Assembly: GCF_002803605.1 (NCBI RefSeq)
Contig: NZ_PHRG01000002.1
Coordinates: forward strand, 248,001 to 312,000
DNA length: 64,000 nucleotides
DNA from: Acinetobacter pseudolwoffii
Lineage (GTDB): Bacteria; Pseudomonadota; Gammaproteobacteria; Pseudomonadales; Moraxellaceae
Reading direction: 5' to 3'
The position numbers and the translations under genes were made by a program. Shown here piece by piece: positions 56,137 through 64,000 of the stretch. The notes under the pieces were generated by a model that saw only the letters and a program-made list of their open reading frames with translations, had not been told where the DNA came from and did no database searches. How positions within the stretch are numbered: the first letter of the stretch is position 1; the number at the start of each line of letters is the position of its first letter.

Positions 56137-57894
56137 GTGCAATATCGGTGTCATAAAAAGCATTACTTGGATCAAGAAAAATTGCGTCAAACAATCAGCC
56201 GTATCAACGGCCCTACAATTAAGCAATATTCTACCACATTCCTATTGGTGGGTAGCATGGCTTCAACTGCTCATCTTTATGCAGCGGAAGCAGTTTACCA
56301 TGCAAATCAAAATTATGATGCCATAAAACAAAGTATGATGGCCGAGTTTGCCATTGCCGCACATGACATTCCGACTGCTTTGCACAACTATACGGTTCTG
56401 GCAATCAAGAGCAATTCCACCACGGTCAAGCAGCGTGCACTGAATGTTGCATTGGAACATGATGATTTACAGGCAGCCCTCGATATCTCGACCCACTGGG
56501 TGGTACAGGAGCCGCAGGATGTCCCCGCCTTATTTTATTTATCCCATATTGCCCTGAAAGCGCATGAGTATGAGCTGGCGGCAGAGACCTTAGAGAAAAT
56601 CCTGCAAATTGATGACAGTGCCGATCTGGAAGAAATTCTCGCTGGGATTTCACCTGAAGGCACAGAAGACCGCAGCTATCTGATTCAGGCTTTAAGCACC
56701 ACCAAAGCCAGAGACAATCCGTCTATTCTGGTGCTGGTGGCCGGTCTGGAAGCACAAAATGGTCAGCTGGAACAGGCTTTAAATACCATTAACCGTGCTC
56801 TAAAAAAACGTCCGAATGCGACTGGTTATATCCTGATGAAAGCCAATCTGCTGAATGCTCTCGGCGATCCAGAGGAAACTCTGCAATGGTATGAAAAATC
56901 CAGCCGTAAACACCGTAACAATCTGGATGTGCGTCTGGCCGAAGTCAAATATCTGGTCAAGCTCAATGAATCGACTTTAGCGCTAAAAAAACTGCAGGAT
57001 ATTCTAAAAAAATGGCCAACGGCTGAAGAAGCCTTGTTTATTGCCGGACTGACCAGTATTGATCTGGAAGAATACGAGAAGGCCGAAAAACATCTGGTCG
57101 AACTGCGTTATTCTGCACAGTATCAAAATGAAGCCTATTATTATCTGGCAGTGAATGCTGAACGCAAACAGCATTATGAAACCGCCAAAGCCTATTATCG
57201 TCTGGTCGATGGCAGTCTGTACACCGTCTCGCGTCGTAACATGATCTCGATTTTTGCCCAGCAGGATAAGCTGCATGATGCGCTGCGTTTCTTGACTCAG
57301 GAACGGGTGAATTATCCGCAACATGCCAGCTTTTTATATCTGGCCCAGGCAGATATTTTAACGCGTATGCAGAATAAAAAAGCCGCGATCCGCCTGCTAG
57401 AAGAAGCCAGCAAAAACCTGCCGGATGATCCGGAACTGGTTTATGCGCAAGTGCTATTGCTAGATCCACATCAGGATCGCAACAAGCTGGATGAATTGCT
57501 GGCAAATTTACTCAAGATTGAACCGAATAGTCCGACCTATCTGAATGCCTATGCCTATACCCTGGCAATGCAGAACCGGCGTCTGGAAGAAGCGCGCCGC
57601 TATGTCGAACAGGCACTGGAATATGCACCGGAACAGGCTTCCATTCTGGATACCTATGGTTATATCTGTTATTTACAGAATGACTTTGCCACGGCTGCAG
57701 ATGTGTTATACAAAGCGTATCAACTCAATCCAAGCGTGAAGATTGGGGTACGTTATGCGCGTTCGTTGTACATGAATGGTGATATACAACACTTCCATCA
57801 AGTGTTACAACAATTACAACAAAACCATCCAAATGACCCCGAATTAAAACAACTTAATTCGCTATTGTTAGCACCACAAAACCAAACGAGTTAA
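56137..57894 (+). CDS. Exported tetratricopeptide-repeat protein
   Basis: Up to 585 residues. A hydrophobic signal-like stretch TFLLVGSMASTAHLYAAEA leads to a long series of TPR/Sel1-like helices to the end (for example FYLSHIALKAHEYELAAETLEKIL, LNTINRALKKRPNATGYILMKANLLNALGDPEETLQWYEKS, YLNAYAYTLAMQNRRLEEARRYVEQALEYAP, DTYGYICYLQNDFATAADVLYKAYQLNP). It is probably a periplasmic scaffold. It occupies the place, divergent from hemA and before lolB, where Pseudomonas also has a TPR gene. The start is uncertain: GTG 56137 overlaps the likely -10 region; TTG 56167 or TTG 56182 would still keep the signal peptide. lolB follows 7 nt after the stop codon. Confidence 0.82.
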   Translation: MQYRCHKKHYLDQEKLRQTISRINGPTIKQYSTTFLLVGSMASTAHLYAAEAVYHANQNYDAIKQSMMAEFAIAAHDIPTALHNYTVLAIKSNSTTVKQRALNVALEHDDLQAALDISTHWVVQEPQDVPALFYLSHIALKAHEYELAAETLEKILQIDDSADLEEILAGISPEGTEDRSYLIQALSTTKARDNPSILVLVAGLEAQNGQLEQALNTINRALKKRPNATGYILMKANLLNALGDPEETLQWYEKSSRKHRNNLDVRLAEVKYLVKLNESTLALKKLQDILKKWPTAEEALFIAGLTSIDLEEYEKAEKHLVELRYSAQYQNEAYYYLAVNAERKQHYETAKAYYRLVDGSLYTVSRRNMISIFAQQDKLHDALRFLTQERVNYPQHASFLYLAQADILTRMQNKKAAIRLLEEASKNLPDDPELVYAQVLLLDPHQDRNKLDELLANLLKIEPNSPTYLNAYAYTLAMQNRRLEEARRYVEQALEYAPEQASILDTYGYICYLQNDFATAADVLYKAYQLNPSVKIGVRYARSLYMNGDIQHFHQVLQQLQQNHPNDPELKQLNSLLLAPQNQTS

Positions 57895-57901
57895 TTCTTT
57901 T

Positions 57902-58480
57902 ATGCGCAATTTAAGCCAATTGGGCTGCTGTGCCTTTGCAGCAACTGCTTTATTCTTAACTGGTTGTCAGCAGATGATCAATCCGCAAACGCCAGTGACG
58001 CCTTCTGTACAGGCAGATAATCAATTCCAGCTGCAAGGTAAAATTGGTGTGCGCACACCGCAACAGACCGGCAGTGCATTCTTTACCTGGGTACAACAGC
58101 AAGAAGAATTTGATATTGAGCTGAGTGGTATTTTAGGTGTGGGCAAAACCCAGATTTCCGGCACGCCCGGCCAAGTCACATTAAACAGTGCTAAAACAGG
58201 TGTGATTCAGGCGGCAAGTGCCGAAGAATTACTGCAACGCGCCACAGGCTGGCAAGCACCGATCAGCTATTTAGTGGACTGGGTACAGGCCCGCCCTGCG
58301 ACAACGACTGCCAAATTGCAAAAAGATGATACACAGCGGATTAGCCAGATTATTGAACAGGGCTGGACGGTCGATCTCAATTACAATGCGCAGGCCAAAA
58401 TGCCAAACCGCTTGATTTTAAAGCAGTCACTTGAAAATGGCGCGGAAAACCGTATTACAATGATCATTGAAAACCGTTAA
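57902..58480 (+). CDS. lolB: Outer membrane lipoprotein receptor LolB
   Basis: Accepts lipoproteins from LolA and inserts them in the outer membrane. The 192 residues begin with a lipoprotein signal ending LTGC (Cys at residue 22). The mature part has the LolB beta-barrel features FQLQGKIGVRTPQQTGSAFFTWVQQQEEFDIELSGILGVGKTQISG and the RLILKQ strand near the end. It is placed 7 nt after the TPR gene and 18 nt before ispE, so the three form an operon, as in E. coli and Pseudomonas (lolB-ispE). Confidence 0.93.
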   Translation: MRNLSQLGCCAFAATALFLTGCQQMINPQTPVTPSVQADNQFQLQGKIGVRTPQQTGSAFFTWVQQQEEFDIELSGILGVGKTQISGTPGQVTLNSAKTGVIQAASAEELLQRATGWQAPISYLVDWVQARPATTTAKLQKDDTQRISQIIEQGWTVDLNYNAQAKMPNRLILKQSLENGAENRITMIIENR

Positions 58481-58498
58481 TTGACCTGATGTTAGCCC

Positions 58499-59329
58499 AT
58501 GATGATTCGTGTTCCCTCGCCTGCTAAACTGAATTTGTTTTTACATATTACCGGTCGCCGTGAAAATGGCTATCACGAGCTGCAAAGCATTTTTCAGCTG
58601 ATTGATCTGTATGACTGGCTGGAGTTTGAACAAACAGATAATCAACAGATCCAGATTGAAGGGCTGGCCTCCGTCGACCTAGAACAGAATTTAATCTATC
58701 GTGCGGTACAACTGTTGAAGCCCTATGCTCAAACACTATCCGGACTAAAGATTCGTCTGGAAAAAAATATCCCGATGGGTGCTGGACTCGGGGGCGGCTC
58801 GTCTAATGCAGCCACCACCCTGATTGTGCTGAACCAGCTCTGGCAGTGCGGTTTAAATATCGAGCAACTGGCAGATCTCGGAGTCAAGCTGGGTGCAGAT
58901 GTACCGATATTTGTACATGGTCGAAATGCTTGGGCTGAAGGCATTGGCGAACACTTAACATTCATAGACTTAGATCAAAAACAATTCATTGTGTTAAAAC
59001 CTGACTGTTTTATCAGCACTCAACTGCTTTTTTCGCAAAAAGCATTGACAAGAGACACGAAGAGCACTAAATTTTGCGCCTATCAGCAAACGCCATCTGA
59101 TTTTGGAAATAACTTTGAGCCACTGGCTCGATCCTTATATCCTGAAGTCGATGAAGCGATGCAATATCTCGACCAGTTCGGTATTGCAAAACTTACAGGT
59201 ACAGGTGCTTGTGTGTTTATTGAAGTCACTGAAAATCTGAATATCGAAGATATTCTTGCAAATGCACCATGTAAAGCTTACCTGGTCAACAGTTTACAAG
59301 AATCACCTTTAGTTCAGTTTAAAGTGTAG
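58499..59329 (+). CDS. ispE: 4-diphosphocytidyl-2-C-methyl-D-erythritol kinase
   Basis: GHMP kinase of the non-mevalonate isoprenoid pathway. The 276 residues have RVPSPAKLNLFLHITGRRENGYHELQSIF, the ATP loop PMGAGLGGGSSNAATTL, LGADVPIFVHG with the catalytic Asp, and LTGTGACVFIE near the C-terminus. Two ATG codons at 58499 and 58502 are both possible starts; the ribosome-binding site is weak, consistent with coupling to lolB. Followed within 3 nt by the first tRNA-Gln. Confidence 0.96.
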   Translation: MMIRVPSPAKLNLFLHITGRRENGYHELQSIFQLIDLYDWLEFEQTDNQQIQIEGLASVDLEQNLIYRAVQLLKPYAQTLSGLKIRLEKNIPMGAGLGGGSSNAATTLIVLNQLWQCGLNIEQLADLGVKLGADVPIFVHGRNAWAEGIGEHLTFIDLDQKQFIVLKPDCFISTQLLFSQKALTRDTKSTKFCAYQQTPSDFGNNFEPLARSLYPEVDEAMQYLDQFGIAKLTGTGACVFIEVTENLNIEDILANAPCKAYLVNSLQESPLVQFKV

Positions 59330-59331
59330 AT

Positions 59332-59406
59332 AGGGGTATCGCCAAGTGGTAAGGCACCGGGTTTTGATCTCGGCATCCGTTGGTTCGAATCCAGCTACCC
59401 CTGCCA
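59332..59406 (+). tRNA. tRNA-Gln (UUG), copy 1
   Basis: AGGGGTA...TACCCCT-G-CCA, 75 nt with CCA encoded. The anticodon stem CCGGG/CTCGG encloses TTTTGAT, giving anticodon UUG. The gene begins 2 nt after the ispE stop codon, so this copy is probably cut out of the lolB-ispE transcript. Confidence 0.96.
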
Positions 59407-59431
59407 TTTTCACCTGTAGATGTACTGTATT

Positions 59432-59506
59432 AGGGGTATCGCCAAGTGGTAAGGCACCGGGTTTTGATCTCGGCATCCGTTGGTTCGAATCCAGCTACCC
59501 CTGCCA
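59432..59506 (+). tRNA. tRNA-Gln (UUG), copy 2
   Basis: Identical over all 75 nt to copy 1. The spacer from copy 1 is 25 nt and contains no promoter or terminator. Confidence 0.96.
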
Positions 59507-59526
59507 TCTTACAGTTCATCAAATTT

Positions 59527-59601
59527 AGGGGTATCGCCAAGTGGTAAGGCACCGGGTTTTGATCTCGGCATCCGTTGGTTCGAATCCAGCTACCCCTGCC
59601 A
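59527..59601 (+). tRNA. tRNA-Gln (UUG), copy 3
   Basis: Identical to the other copies. Spacer from copy 2 is 20 nt. Confidence 0.96.
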
Positions 59602-59653
59602 TTTTCTCGAAAAAAGACAGAACACTCATTTGCTGTAAGACTGTTAATTTACC

Positions 59654-59682
59654 TTGACACTTTACCGTAAAAATATTAAAGT
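59654..59682 (+). promoter_or_regulatory. Putative promoter before the fourth tRNA-Gln
   Basis: TTGACA (59654-59659), 17 nt, TAAAGT (59677-59682), a perfect -35 with a 4/6 -10. It lies in the longer 92-nt spacer and could drive copy 4 together with prs, independent of the ispE transcript. Confidence 0.5.
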
Positions 59683-59693
59683 TCTGCCGCATT

Positions 59694-59768
59694 AGGGGTA
59701 TCGCCAAGTGGTAAGGCACCGGGTTTTGATCTCGGCATCCGTTGGTTCGAATCCAGCTACCCCTGCCA
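59694..59768 (+). tRNA. tRNA-Gln (UUG), copy 4
   Basis: Identical 75-nt copy. Preceded by its own candidate promoter and followed 36 nt later by the prs start codon with no terminator between. Confidence 0.96.
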
Positions 59769-59804
59769 TCTATTCCCATATATCCCAACCGCCAAGGGTG
59801 CTTC

Positions 59805-60758
59805 ATGCCCAATCTTGTCGTTTTTAGTGGATCTGCGCATCCACAATTCGCTCAAAAAGTCGTAAGTCACTTACATATTCCTCTAGGCGCTGCCTCTGTA
59901 GGTCAGTTCTCTGATGGTGAAATCGCTGTCGAGATTACTGAAAACGTTCGTGGTAAAGACGTATTCGTCGTGCAACCTACTTGTGCTCCTACTAACGATA
60001 ACCTGATGGAAATCTTAGTCATGGCTGACGCTTTGCGTCGTGCAAGTGCAGGTCGTATTACTGCCGTGATTCCTTACTTTGGTTATGCTCGTCAAGACCG
60101 TCGTCCACGTTCAAGCCGTGTGCCAATTACTGCTAAAGTCGTTGCAGACATGCTGACGACTGTAGGTATTGACCGCGTTGTGATGATTGATCTTCATGCT
60201 GACCAGATCCAAGGTTTCTTCGATATCCCTGTAGACAACATCTACGGTACACCAGCGCTACTTGCTGACTTACGTCAGCAGTCACATCACAACCTGATGG
60301 TGGTTTCACCTGACGTCGGTGGTGTGGTTCGTGCACGTGCTGTTGCGAAACAAATGGGTGATATCGATCTTGCAATCATCGATAAGCGTCGTCAAAAAGC
60401 GAATGAATCACAAGTGATGCATTTGATTGGCGATGTGAAAGATCGTGATTGTGTCATCGTCGATGACATGGTAGATACTGCAGGCACTTTATGCAAAGCA
60501 GCTGATGCATTGAAAACTTTCGGTGCTCGCAAGGTTGTTGCTTATGCAACGCATCCAGTACTTTCTGGTAAAGCATTAGAAAACTTAAGACATTCTGTGA
60601 TTGATGAGTTGGTGGTTTGTGACACCATCCCACTTTCAGATGAAGCTTTAGCACTGGGCAAGATTCGCCAGGTTTCCGTAGCCAGCATGGTTGCCGAAAC
60701 GATTCGTCGCATTAACAACGAAGAATCTATTAGCGCAATGTTCGATTCTTATCTATAA
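59805..60758 (+). CDS. prs: Ribose-phosphate pyrophosphokinase
   Basis: Makes PRPP from ribose 5-phosphate and ATP for purine, pyrimidine, histidine, tryptophan and NAD synthesis. The 317 residues from MPNLVVFSG align closely with E. coli Prs: [66 protein letters not shown] and the PRPP loop [17 protein letters not shown]. Start ATG has AAGGG 6 nt upstream. Upstream GTG readings run into the tRNA and are rejected. Confidence 0.98.
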   Translation: MPNLVVFSGSAHPQFAQKVVSHLHIPLGAASVGQFSDGEIAVEITENVRGKDVFVVQPTCAPTNDNLMEILVMADALRRASAGRITAVIPYFGYARQDRRPRSSRVPITAKVVADMLTTVGIDRVVMIDLHADQIQGFFDIPVDNIYGTPALLADLRQQSHHNLMVVSPDVGGVVRARAVAKQMGDIDLAIIDKRRQKANESQVMHLIGDVKDRDCVIVDDMVDTAGTLCKAADALKTFGARKVVAYATHPVLSGKALENLRHSVIDELVVCDTIPLSDEALALGKIRQVSVASMVAETIRRINNEESISAMFDSYL

Positions 60759-60775
60759 TAGAGCGCTGAATTTTC

Positions 60776-60802
60776 AAAGCCCTGCCATTTGGTAGGGCTT
60801 TT
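60776..60802 (+). terminator. prs terminator
   Basis: AAAGCCCTGCC / GGTAGGGCTTT stem (one G-U) with a short T run; may be partial, letting some transcripts reach rplY. Confidence 0.75.
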
Positions 60803-60856
60803 ACTCACTAGACTGGTCGCAAGTCTGGTTCATTTAACTTAAATAGGATGTCTATC

Positions 60857-61153
60857 ATGGCAAACTTCGTATTAAACGCAGCAGCACGTGAAGAAGCAGT
60901 TCAAGGGAAAGGTTCGAGCCGCCGCCTTCGTCTTCAAGCTAAAGTTCCTGCAATCATCTACGGTGGCGAAGCTGCTCCTGTAGCTGTTACTCTTGAGCTT
61001 CGTCAGCTTGTTAAATTCTTAGAAAACAACTCTTTCTTTGAAGAAGTTATCGAAATTGATGTAGACGGTAAAGTTGAAAGCGTGAAAATCCAAGCCTTAC
61101 AACGTCACCCAGCTAAAAACACGCCTATGCACGCTGACTTTAAACGCGCATAA
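60857..61153 (+). CDS. rplY: 50S ribosomal protein L25
   Basis: 5S rRNA-binding protein. The 98 residues from MANFVLNA are the short L25 type, as in E. coli (94), without the CTC domain: REEAVQGKGSSRRLRLQAKVPAIIYGG, then the beta-barrel and IQALQRHPAKNTPMHADF. TAGGA lies 7 nt upstream of ATG 60857; an in-frame ATG three codons earlier overlaps that site. pth follows after 18 nt. Confidence 0.96.
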   Translation: MANFVLNAAAREEAVQGKGSSRRLRLQAKVPAIIYGGEAAPVAVTLELRQLVKFLENNSFFEEVIEIDVDGKVESVKIQALQRHPAKNTPMHADFKRA

Positions 61154-61171
61154 GTGTTAATGGTGTAATTA

Positions 61172-61753
61172 GTGTCAAATATTTCACTGATTGTTGGTTT
61201 GGGCAACCCAGGTTCTGAGTATGCCCAAACCCGCCATAATGCAGGGGCCTGGTTCGTAGAACGCCTTGCAGAGCAATATGGCATTACCCTCAAGAAAGAC
61301 CCGAAATTCAATGGATTTAGTGGTCGTGGCAATATCGAAGGTCAAGACGTTCGTCTTCTTCTACCTACAACCTTTATGAACCTTTCCGGTAAAAGTGTTG
61401 TTCCTTTCGCCAAATTCTACAATATCGCACCTGAATCGATCCTGATTGCCCATGATGAACTGGATATGAATCCTGGTGTCATTCGCCTGAAAACGGGTGG
61501 TGGTCACGGTGGTCATAATGGTCTACGCGATATCGTGCCGCATATTGGTTCAAACTTCCATCGCCTGCGTATTGGAATCGGCCATCCTGGTGCCAAAGAC
61601 CGTGTTTCTGGTCATGTGCTCAGTAAAGCGCCCAGCAGCGAACAAAAGTTAATGGATGATGCAATTTCACATGCGCTCGCACGTACCAAAATGCTGGTGA
61701 ATGCAGAAGTACAGCAAGCCATGAATCAAATTAATGCCTATAAGCCTAACTGA
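61172..61753 (+). CDS. pth: Peptidyl-tRNA hydrolase
   Basis: Releases tRNA from prematurely dropped peptidyl-tRNAs. The 193 residues begin at a GTG (SNISLIVGLGNPGSEYAQTRHNAGAW, catalytic His22) and include FMNLSGKSV, IAHDELDMNPG and GGGHGGHNGLRDI. Length matches E. coli Pth (194). The GTG start has no strong ribosome-binding site, so coupling with rplY is likely. The rplY-pth pairing is common in proteobacteria. Confidence 0.97.
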   Translation: MSNISLIVGLGNPGSEYAQTRHNAGAWFVERLAEQYGITLKKDPKFNGFSGRGNIEGQDVRLLLPTTFMNLSGKSVVPFAKFYNIAPESILIAHDELDMNPGVIRLKTGGGHGGHNGLRDIVPHIGSNFHRLRIGIGHPGAKDRVSGHVLSKAPSSEQKLMDDAISHALARTKMLVNAEVQQAMNQINAYKPN

Positions 61754-61899
61754 TCATTCAAAAATCGCTGGACAATTCCGCTTGTCAGAAAGATCATTTA
61801 AGCGCAAAATGCGCAAGCCTACCCACTTATCCAGTGTCGTAGAAATTGATTTAACCATATGATGATCAAAGTCTTAGTTCAACTCAGGGGACGCTAGCC

Positions 61900-62280
61900 A
61901 TGCTATCTCGTTTATTAAAATGCAAAATTCACCGCGCTCACGTTACACATGCAGAATTACACTATGAAGGTTCATGTGCAATTGATGGCGTTTTGATGGA
62001 TTTAGCTGGCATTCGCGAATACGAAGAAATTCATGTGTGGAACGTGACCAATGGTAAACGTTTTGCAACTTATGCCATTCGTGGCGAAGATAATTCAGGC
62101 ATCATTTCAGTCAATGGTGGCGCTGCACATCAAGCCGATGTAGGCGATATCATCATTATTGCAACTTTTGGTGATTTCACTGAAGCTGAAGCAAATGCAC
62201 ATCAGCCACGCTTGGTCTATGCAAATCCAAACAATACCGTCAGCCATACTGCCAACTGTATTCCGGTACAAGTCGCTTAA
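61900..62280 (+). CDS. panD: Aspartate 1-decarboxylase
   Basis: Pyruvoyl enzyme making beta-alanine for pantothenate and CoA. The 126 residues are the expected size for the proenzyme; self-cleavage should occur at Gly24-Ser25 in YEGSCAID to create the pyruvoyl group. Other family blocks are [17 protein letters not shown] and [19 protein letters not shown] is preceded by CAGGGGAC. panB and panC are not adjacent. Own terminator. Confidence 0.97.
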   Translation: MLSRLLKCKIHRAHVTHAELHYEGSCAIDGVLMDLAGIREYEEIHVWNVTNGKRFATYAIRGEDNSGIISVNGGAAHQADVGDIIIIATFGDFTEAEANAHQPRLVYANPNNTVSHTANCIPVQVA

Positions 62281-62300
62281 GTCGATGCGACCAGATTCCC

Positions 62301-62326
62301 AAAGCTCGCACCTCGCGGGCTTTTTT
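62301..62326 (+). terminator. panD terminator
   Basis: AAAGCTCGC / GCGGGCTTT stem with one G-U pair and six T. Confidence 0.82.
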
Positions 62327-62349
62327 ATGGCCAGAATGACTAAATATAA

Positions 62350-62922
62350 TTAACTGCCCTGCCGCCAGCTTTTAGAACTTTCACAATTTAGGGGCTTTAA
62401 ATGGGAGTCAACAAGATTAACCAGTAAAGCCTTTCCATTTTCCTTAAGCTTAAGTTCGGCAAATTTGGCATTGCGATAACACGGCTCTAGGCCTTCGGCG
62501 AATAAAAAACTATTGGCCGCCGGATATAAAGCTTCAAAACTATTGCGTGGATTCTTTAACAGCAGTTTTGCGGAAGATGCCGGATGAACTTGTAACAGAC
62601 GCGGATCAAAACTGCTTCGTATCACTCGTCGTTGTGCATCCAAGCGTACATAGCTCACGATCTGAGACCGATCTTTAAAATCCTGAATAGTGATATCTGA
62701 ACCTGTTTGATTCAGGGCAGTTTCATCAGCATCCAGACCAGCAAAATGCAACTGATAGTTCAGCGCCATATAATCGCCCTGCAAAATCGAACGCGGATCG
62801 ACGGGCGCCAACTTAACAAAAATACTCTGACTATTTCTTAAATGCCATTCATGCTGGATAATTAAGCCCACAAATAAGGCAATACTAAAAATACTCAGGT
62901 GTAGCACCCAGAACTTTTTCAT
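62350..62922 (-). CDS. GDYXXLXY-domain membrane-anchored protein
   Basis: 190 residues. N-terminal membrane helix (about 5-22). Then LAPVDPRSILQGDYMALNYQL, which holds the GDYxxLxY motif that names the family, followed by beta-rich segments (SYVRLDAQRRVIRSSF, FLFAEGLEPCYRNAKFAELKL, KALLVNLVDSHLKPL). The function is unknown; the motif is found beside DUF2157/DUF4401 membrane proteins, as here. The start codon overlaps the stop of the upstream membrane gene (ATGA), so translation is coupled. It lies convergent with panD. Confidence 0.87.
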   Translation of the reverse strand: MKKFWVLHLSIFSIALFVGLIIQHEWHLRNSQSIFVKLAPVDPRSILQGDYMALNYQLHFAGLDADETALNQTGSDITIQDFKDRSQIVSYVRLDAQRRVIRSSFDPRLLQVHPASSAKLLLKNPRNSFEALYPAANSFLFAEGLEPCYRNAKFAELKLKENGKALLVNLVDSHLKPLNCESSKSWRQGS

Positions 62923-64000
62923 GAGGCTACTCCTGTTTTCGACTGAAATTTCGGTGAGCTCAACACATAAGCCAGAAGCAAAACCAGCAGACCTGAAGCA
63001 AAGATACTGACACTCTTAAATAAAAAGCTGAGTCCCAGATTGTAATACAGCAACCATAACCAGAAGATCAGTAACAGAACCAATAAGGCCTGCATCAATC
63101 GCTGTTGATTGACCATCGCCCAGGCCATAAGTACCAGAATGATGAAAATTTCAAAATAGCCCAGTGCAATCAGTAAAATGCCTACGGCAGGAATCAGCCA
63201 GAGTGGTGTCAGCGAAAATTGCTTCAGATGTATTCCGATAAAACTCAGCAGCCATACTGCGGGTAAAATATAGAAAACAATTGCTTCATCTATACCGCGC
63301 GGATGCAGTTGCTGCGCTACGCCAAATTGCAACAGACATTGAAAAATAGCCGTTGCTGCCAAAATACTGATCATCCACAGATTCACACTTTTGGCATAAG
63401 CTGAAGCAAGCCAGTATCTTGCAGTGAGTAAAGCCACGGTCAGCACACTGTAATTCAACAGCATGATCCATGTGATCAGGCGATGGTCATGAGAAAATGG
63501 GTGCTGCTCGATTAAAACTGCAATTCCCAACGCATGAGCCAGTAATAACTGTAATAGCAGCACCAGCCAATGCATGCGATTCATGATACTTAGCAACGTA
63601 ATACCGATTTGTATCAGCCAGATCAGCAATAAACTATCTATCAACAATTCGGTATGAATCAGGACAGCAGCCTGACCGCAAACCCACAAACAATAAGCCA
63701 GTTGCCGCAGAAAAACTGAAGGCTTGCTATGAATCAGCCACCAGGCAATCCCGATAAAGATTAGCCCCATCAGGATGGATAAACTTTCCCAATAGGTCAG
63801 CAACAGCATGGCCAGTATCACACCAGCAATCCATGCGCCCAGCGCCAGTGGAATGACCGAAAACCGGCTCTGGGGTAACAGCTTTATCAGCAGCGCACTA
63901 ATCGCCGCAAACCAGCCAAAGATGAGCAAAGCCAGCACCAATAAGCCTGCAGCTGAATTTTGCAAATATTGGTCTGTGAGATCAAAAATCAGAATGCTAA
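62919..64000 (-). CDS. DUF4401-like polytopic membrane protein, partial
   Basis: The gene enters from the right edge; the frame is open to 64000, with at least 360 residues visible. The whole length is hydrophobic with roughly ten or more helices (for example GLLVLALLIFGWFAAISALLI, SLSILMGLIFIGIAWWLI, ALLVLLLIFWLWLLYYNLGLSFLF). A conserved-looking loop is QQLHPRGIDEAIVFYILPAVWLLSF. The pairing with a GDYXXLXY protein and the helix-rich layout fit the DUF4401 family. Function unknown. The true N-terminus lies outside the window. Confidence 0.78.
   Translation of the reverse strand, partial: SILIFDLTDQYLQNSAAGLLVLALLIFGWFAAISALLIKLLPQSRFSVIPLALGAWIAGVILAMLLLTYWESLSILMGLIFIGIAWWLIHSKPSVFLRQLAYCLWVCGQAAVLIHTELLIDSLLLIWLIQIGITLLSIMNRMHWLVLLLQLLLAHALGIAVLIEQHPFSHDHRLITWIMLLNYSVLTVALLTARYWLASAYAKSVNLWMISILAATAIFQCLLQFGVAQQLHPRGIDEAIVFYILPAVWLLSFIGIHLKQFSLTPLWLIPAVGILLIALGYFEIFIILVLMAWAMVNQQRLMQALLVLLLIFWLWLLYYNLGLSFLFKSVSIFASGLLVLLLAYVLSSPKFQSKTGVAS

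Noticed and set aside
59332..59768. Repeated 75-nt units as a CRISPR array or other direct-repeat array
   Set aside because: Each unit folds as a complete tRNA-Gln with CCA; spacers are irregular in length (25, 20, 92 nt).

Overview
The window is chromosomal DNA from a gammaproteobacterium of the family Moraxellaceae, most likely Acinetobacter. The signs are moderately AT-rich codon use, the large (533-residue) isocitrate lyase, a one-polypeptide CCA-adding enzyme with an HD domain, the hemA / TPR-lolB-ispE-tRNA-Gln-prs-rplY-pth neighbourhood, and rlmE-ftsH-folP divergent from yhbY. No transposase, integrase, phage gene or CRISPR array is visible. Nearly all of it is core housekeeping sequence, with a few AT-rich accessory patches.

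Layout. 1-1.5 kb: the end of a Sel1-repeat gene and an AT-rich DUF4917 (SIR2-like) gene interrupted by an in-frame TAG. 1.5-4.9 kb: one-carbon metabolism, with an S-adenosylhomocysteine riboswitch before ahcY, then metF, then rsmE. 5-12.8 kb: a membrane c-di-GMP phosphodiesterase, maeB, cca, and the epmA-pdxB pair on the minus strand. 14-15 kb: two tRNA-Ser genes and greB. 15.4-20.6 kb: two lytic transglycosylases, an SCP2 protein, ttcA, a dense DnaA-box cluster, and htpX. 20.6-31 kb: a DUF4112 protein, mgtE, an RND pump without an adaptor gene, aceA, a LysR regulator and a CNNM/CorC protein. 31-34 kb: uncharacterised proteins, including two related four-helix membrane proteins that flank tRNA-Leu. 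34-40 kb: folP, ftsH, rlmE, yhbY and small or coiled-coil proteins. 40-45 kb: carAB behind a structured leader, then greA. 45.2-47 kb: an AT-rich patch with a CatB-like acetyltransferase and a secreted unknown. 47-52.6 kb: tRNA-Met, rnpB, a ferredoxin, coaD, smpB, a flavodoxin, pgeF, rluD and bamD. 52.8-62.3 kb: dnaG, hemA, a TPR protein, lolB, ispE, four identical tRNA-Gln genes, prs, rplY, pth and panD. 62.3-64 kb: a GDYXXLXY / DUF4401-like membrane pair that runs off the right edge.

I did not find a clear new multi-gene system. The best leads are regulatory RNA and DNA structures (SAH riboswitch, DnaA-box cluster, carAB leader, terminator overlapping the cca ribosome-binding site, rnpB linked to tRNA-Met), the broken DUF4917 gene, the paralogous membrane proteins around tRNA-Leu, and a long DnaG linker carrying a repeated DPFAxF motif. 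All functions are read from sequence patterns without database searches.
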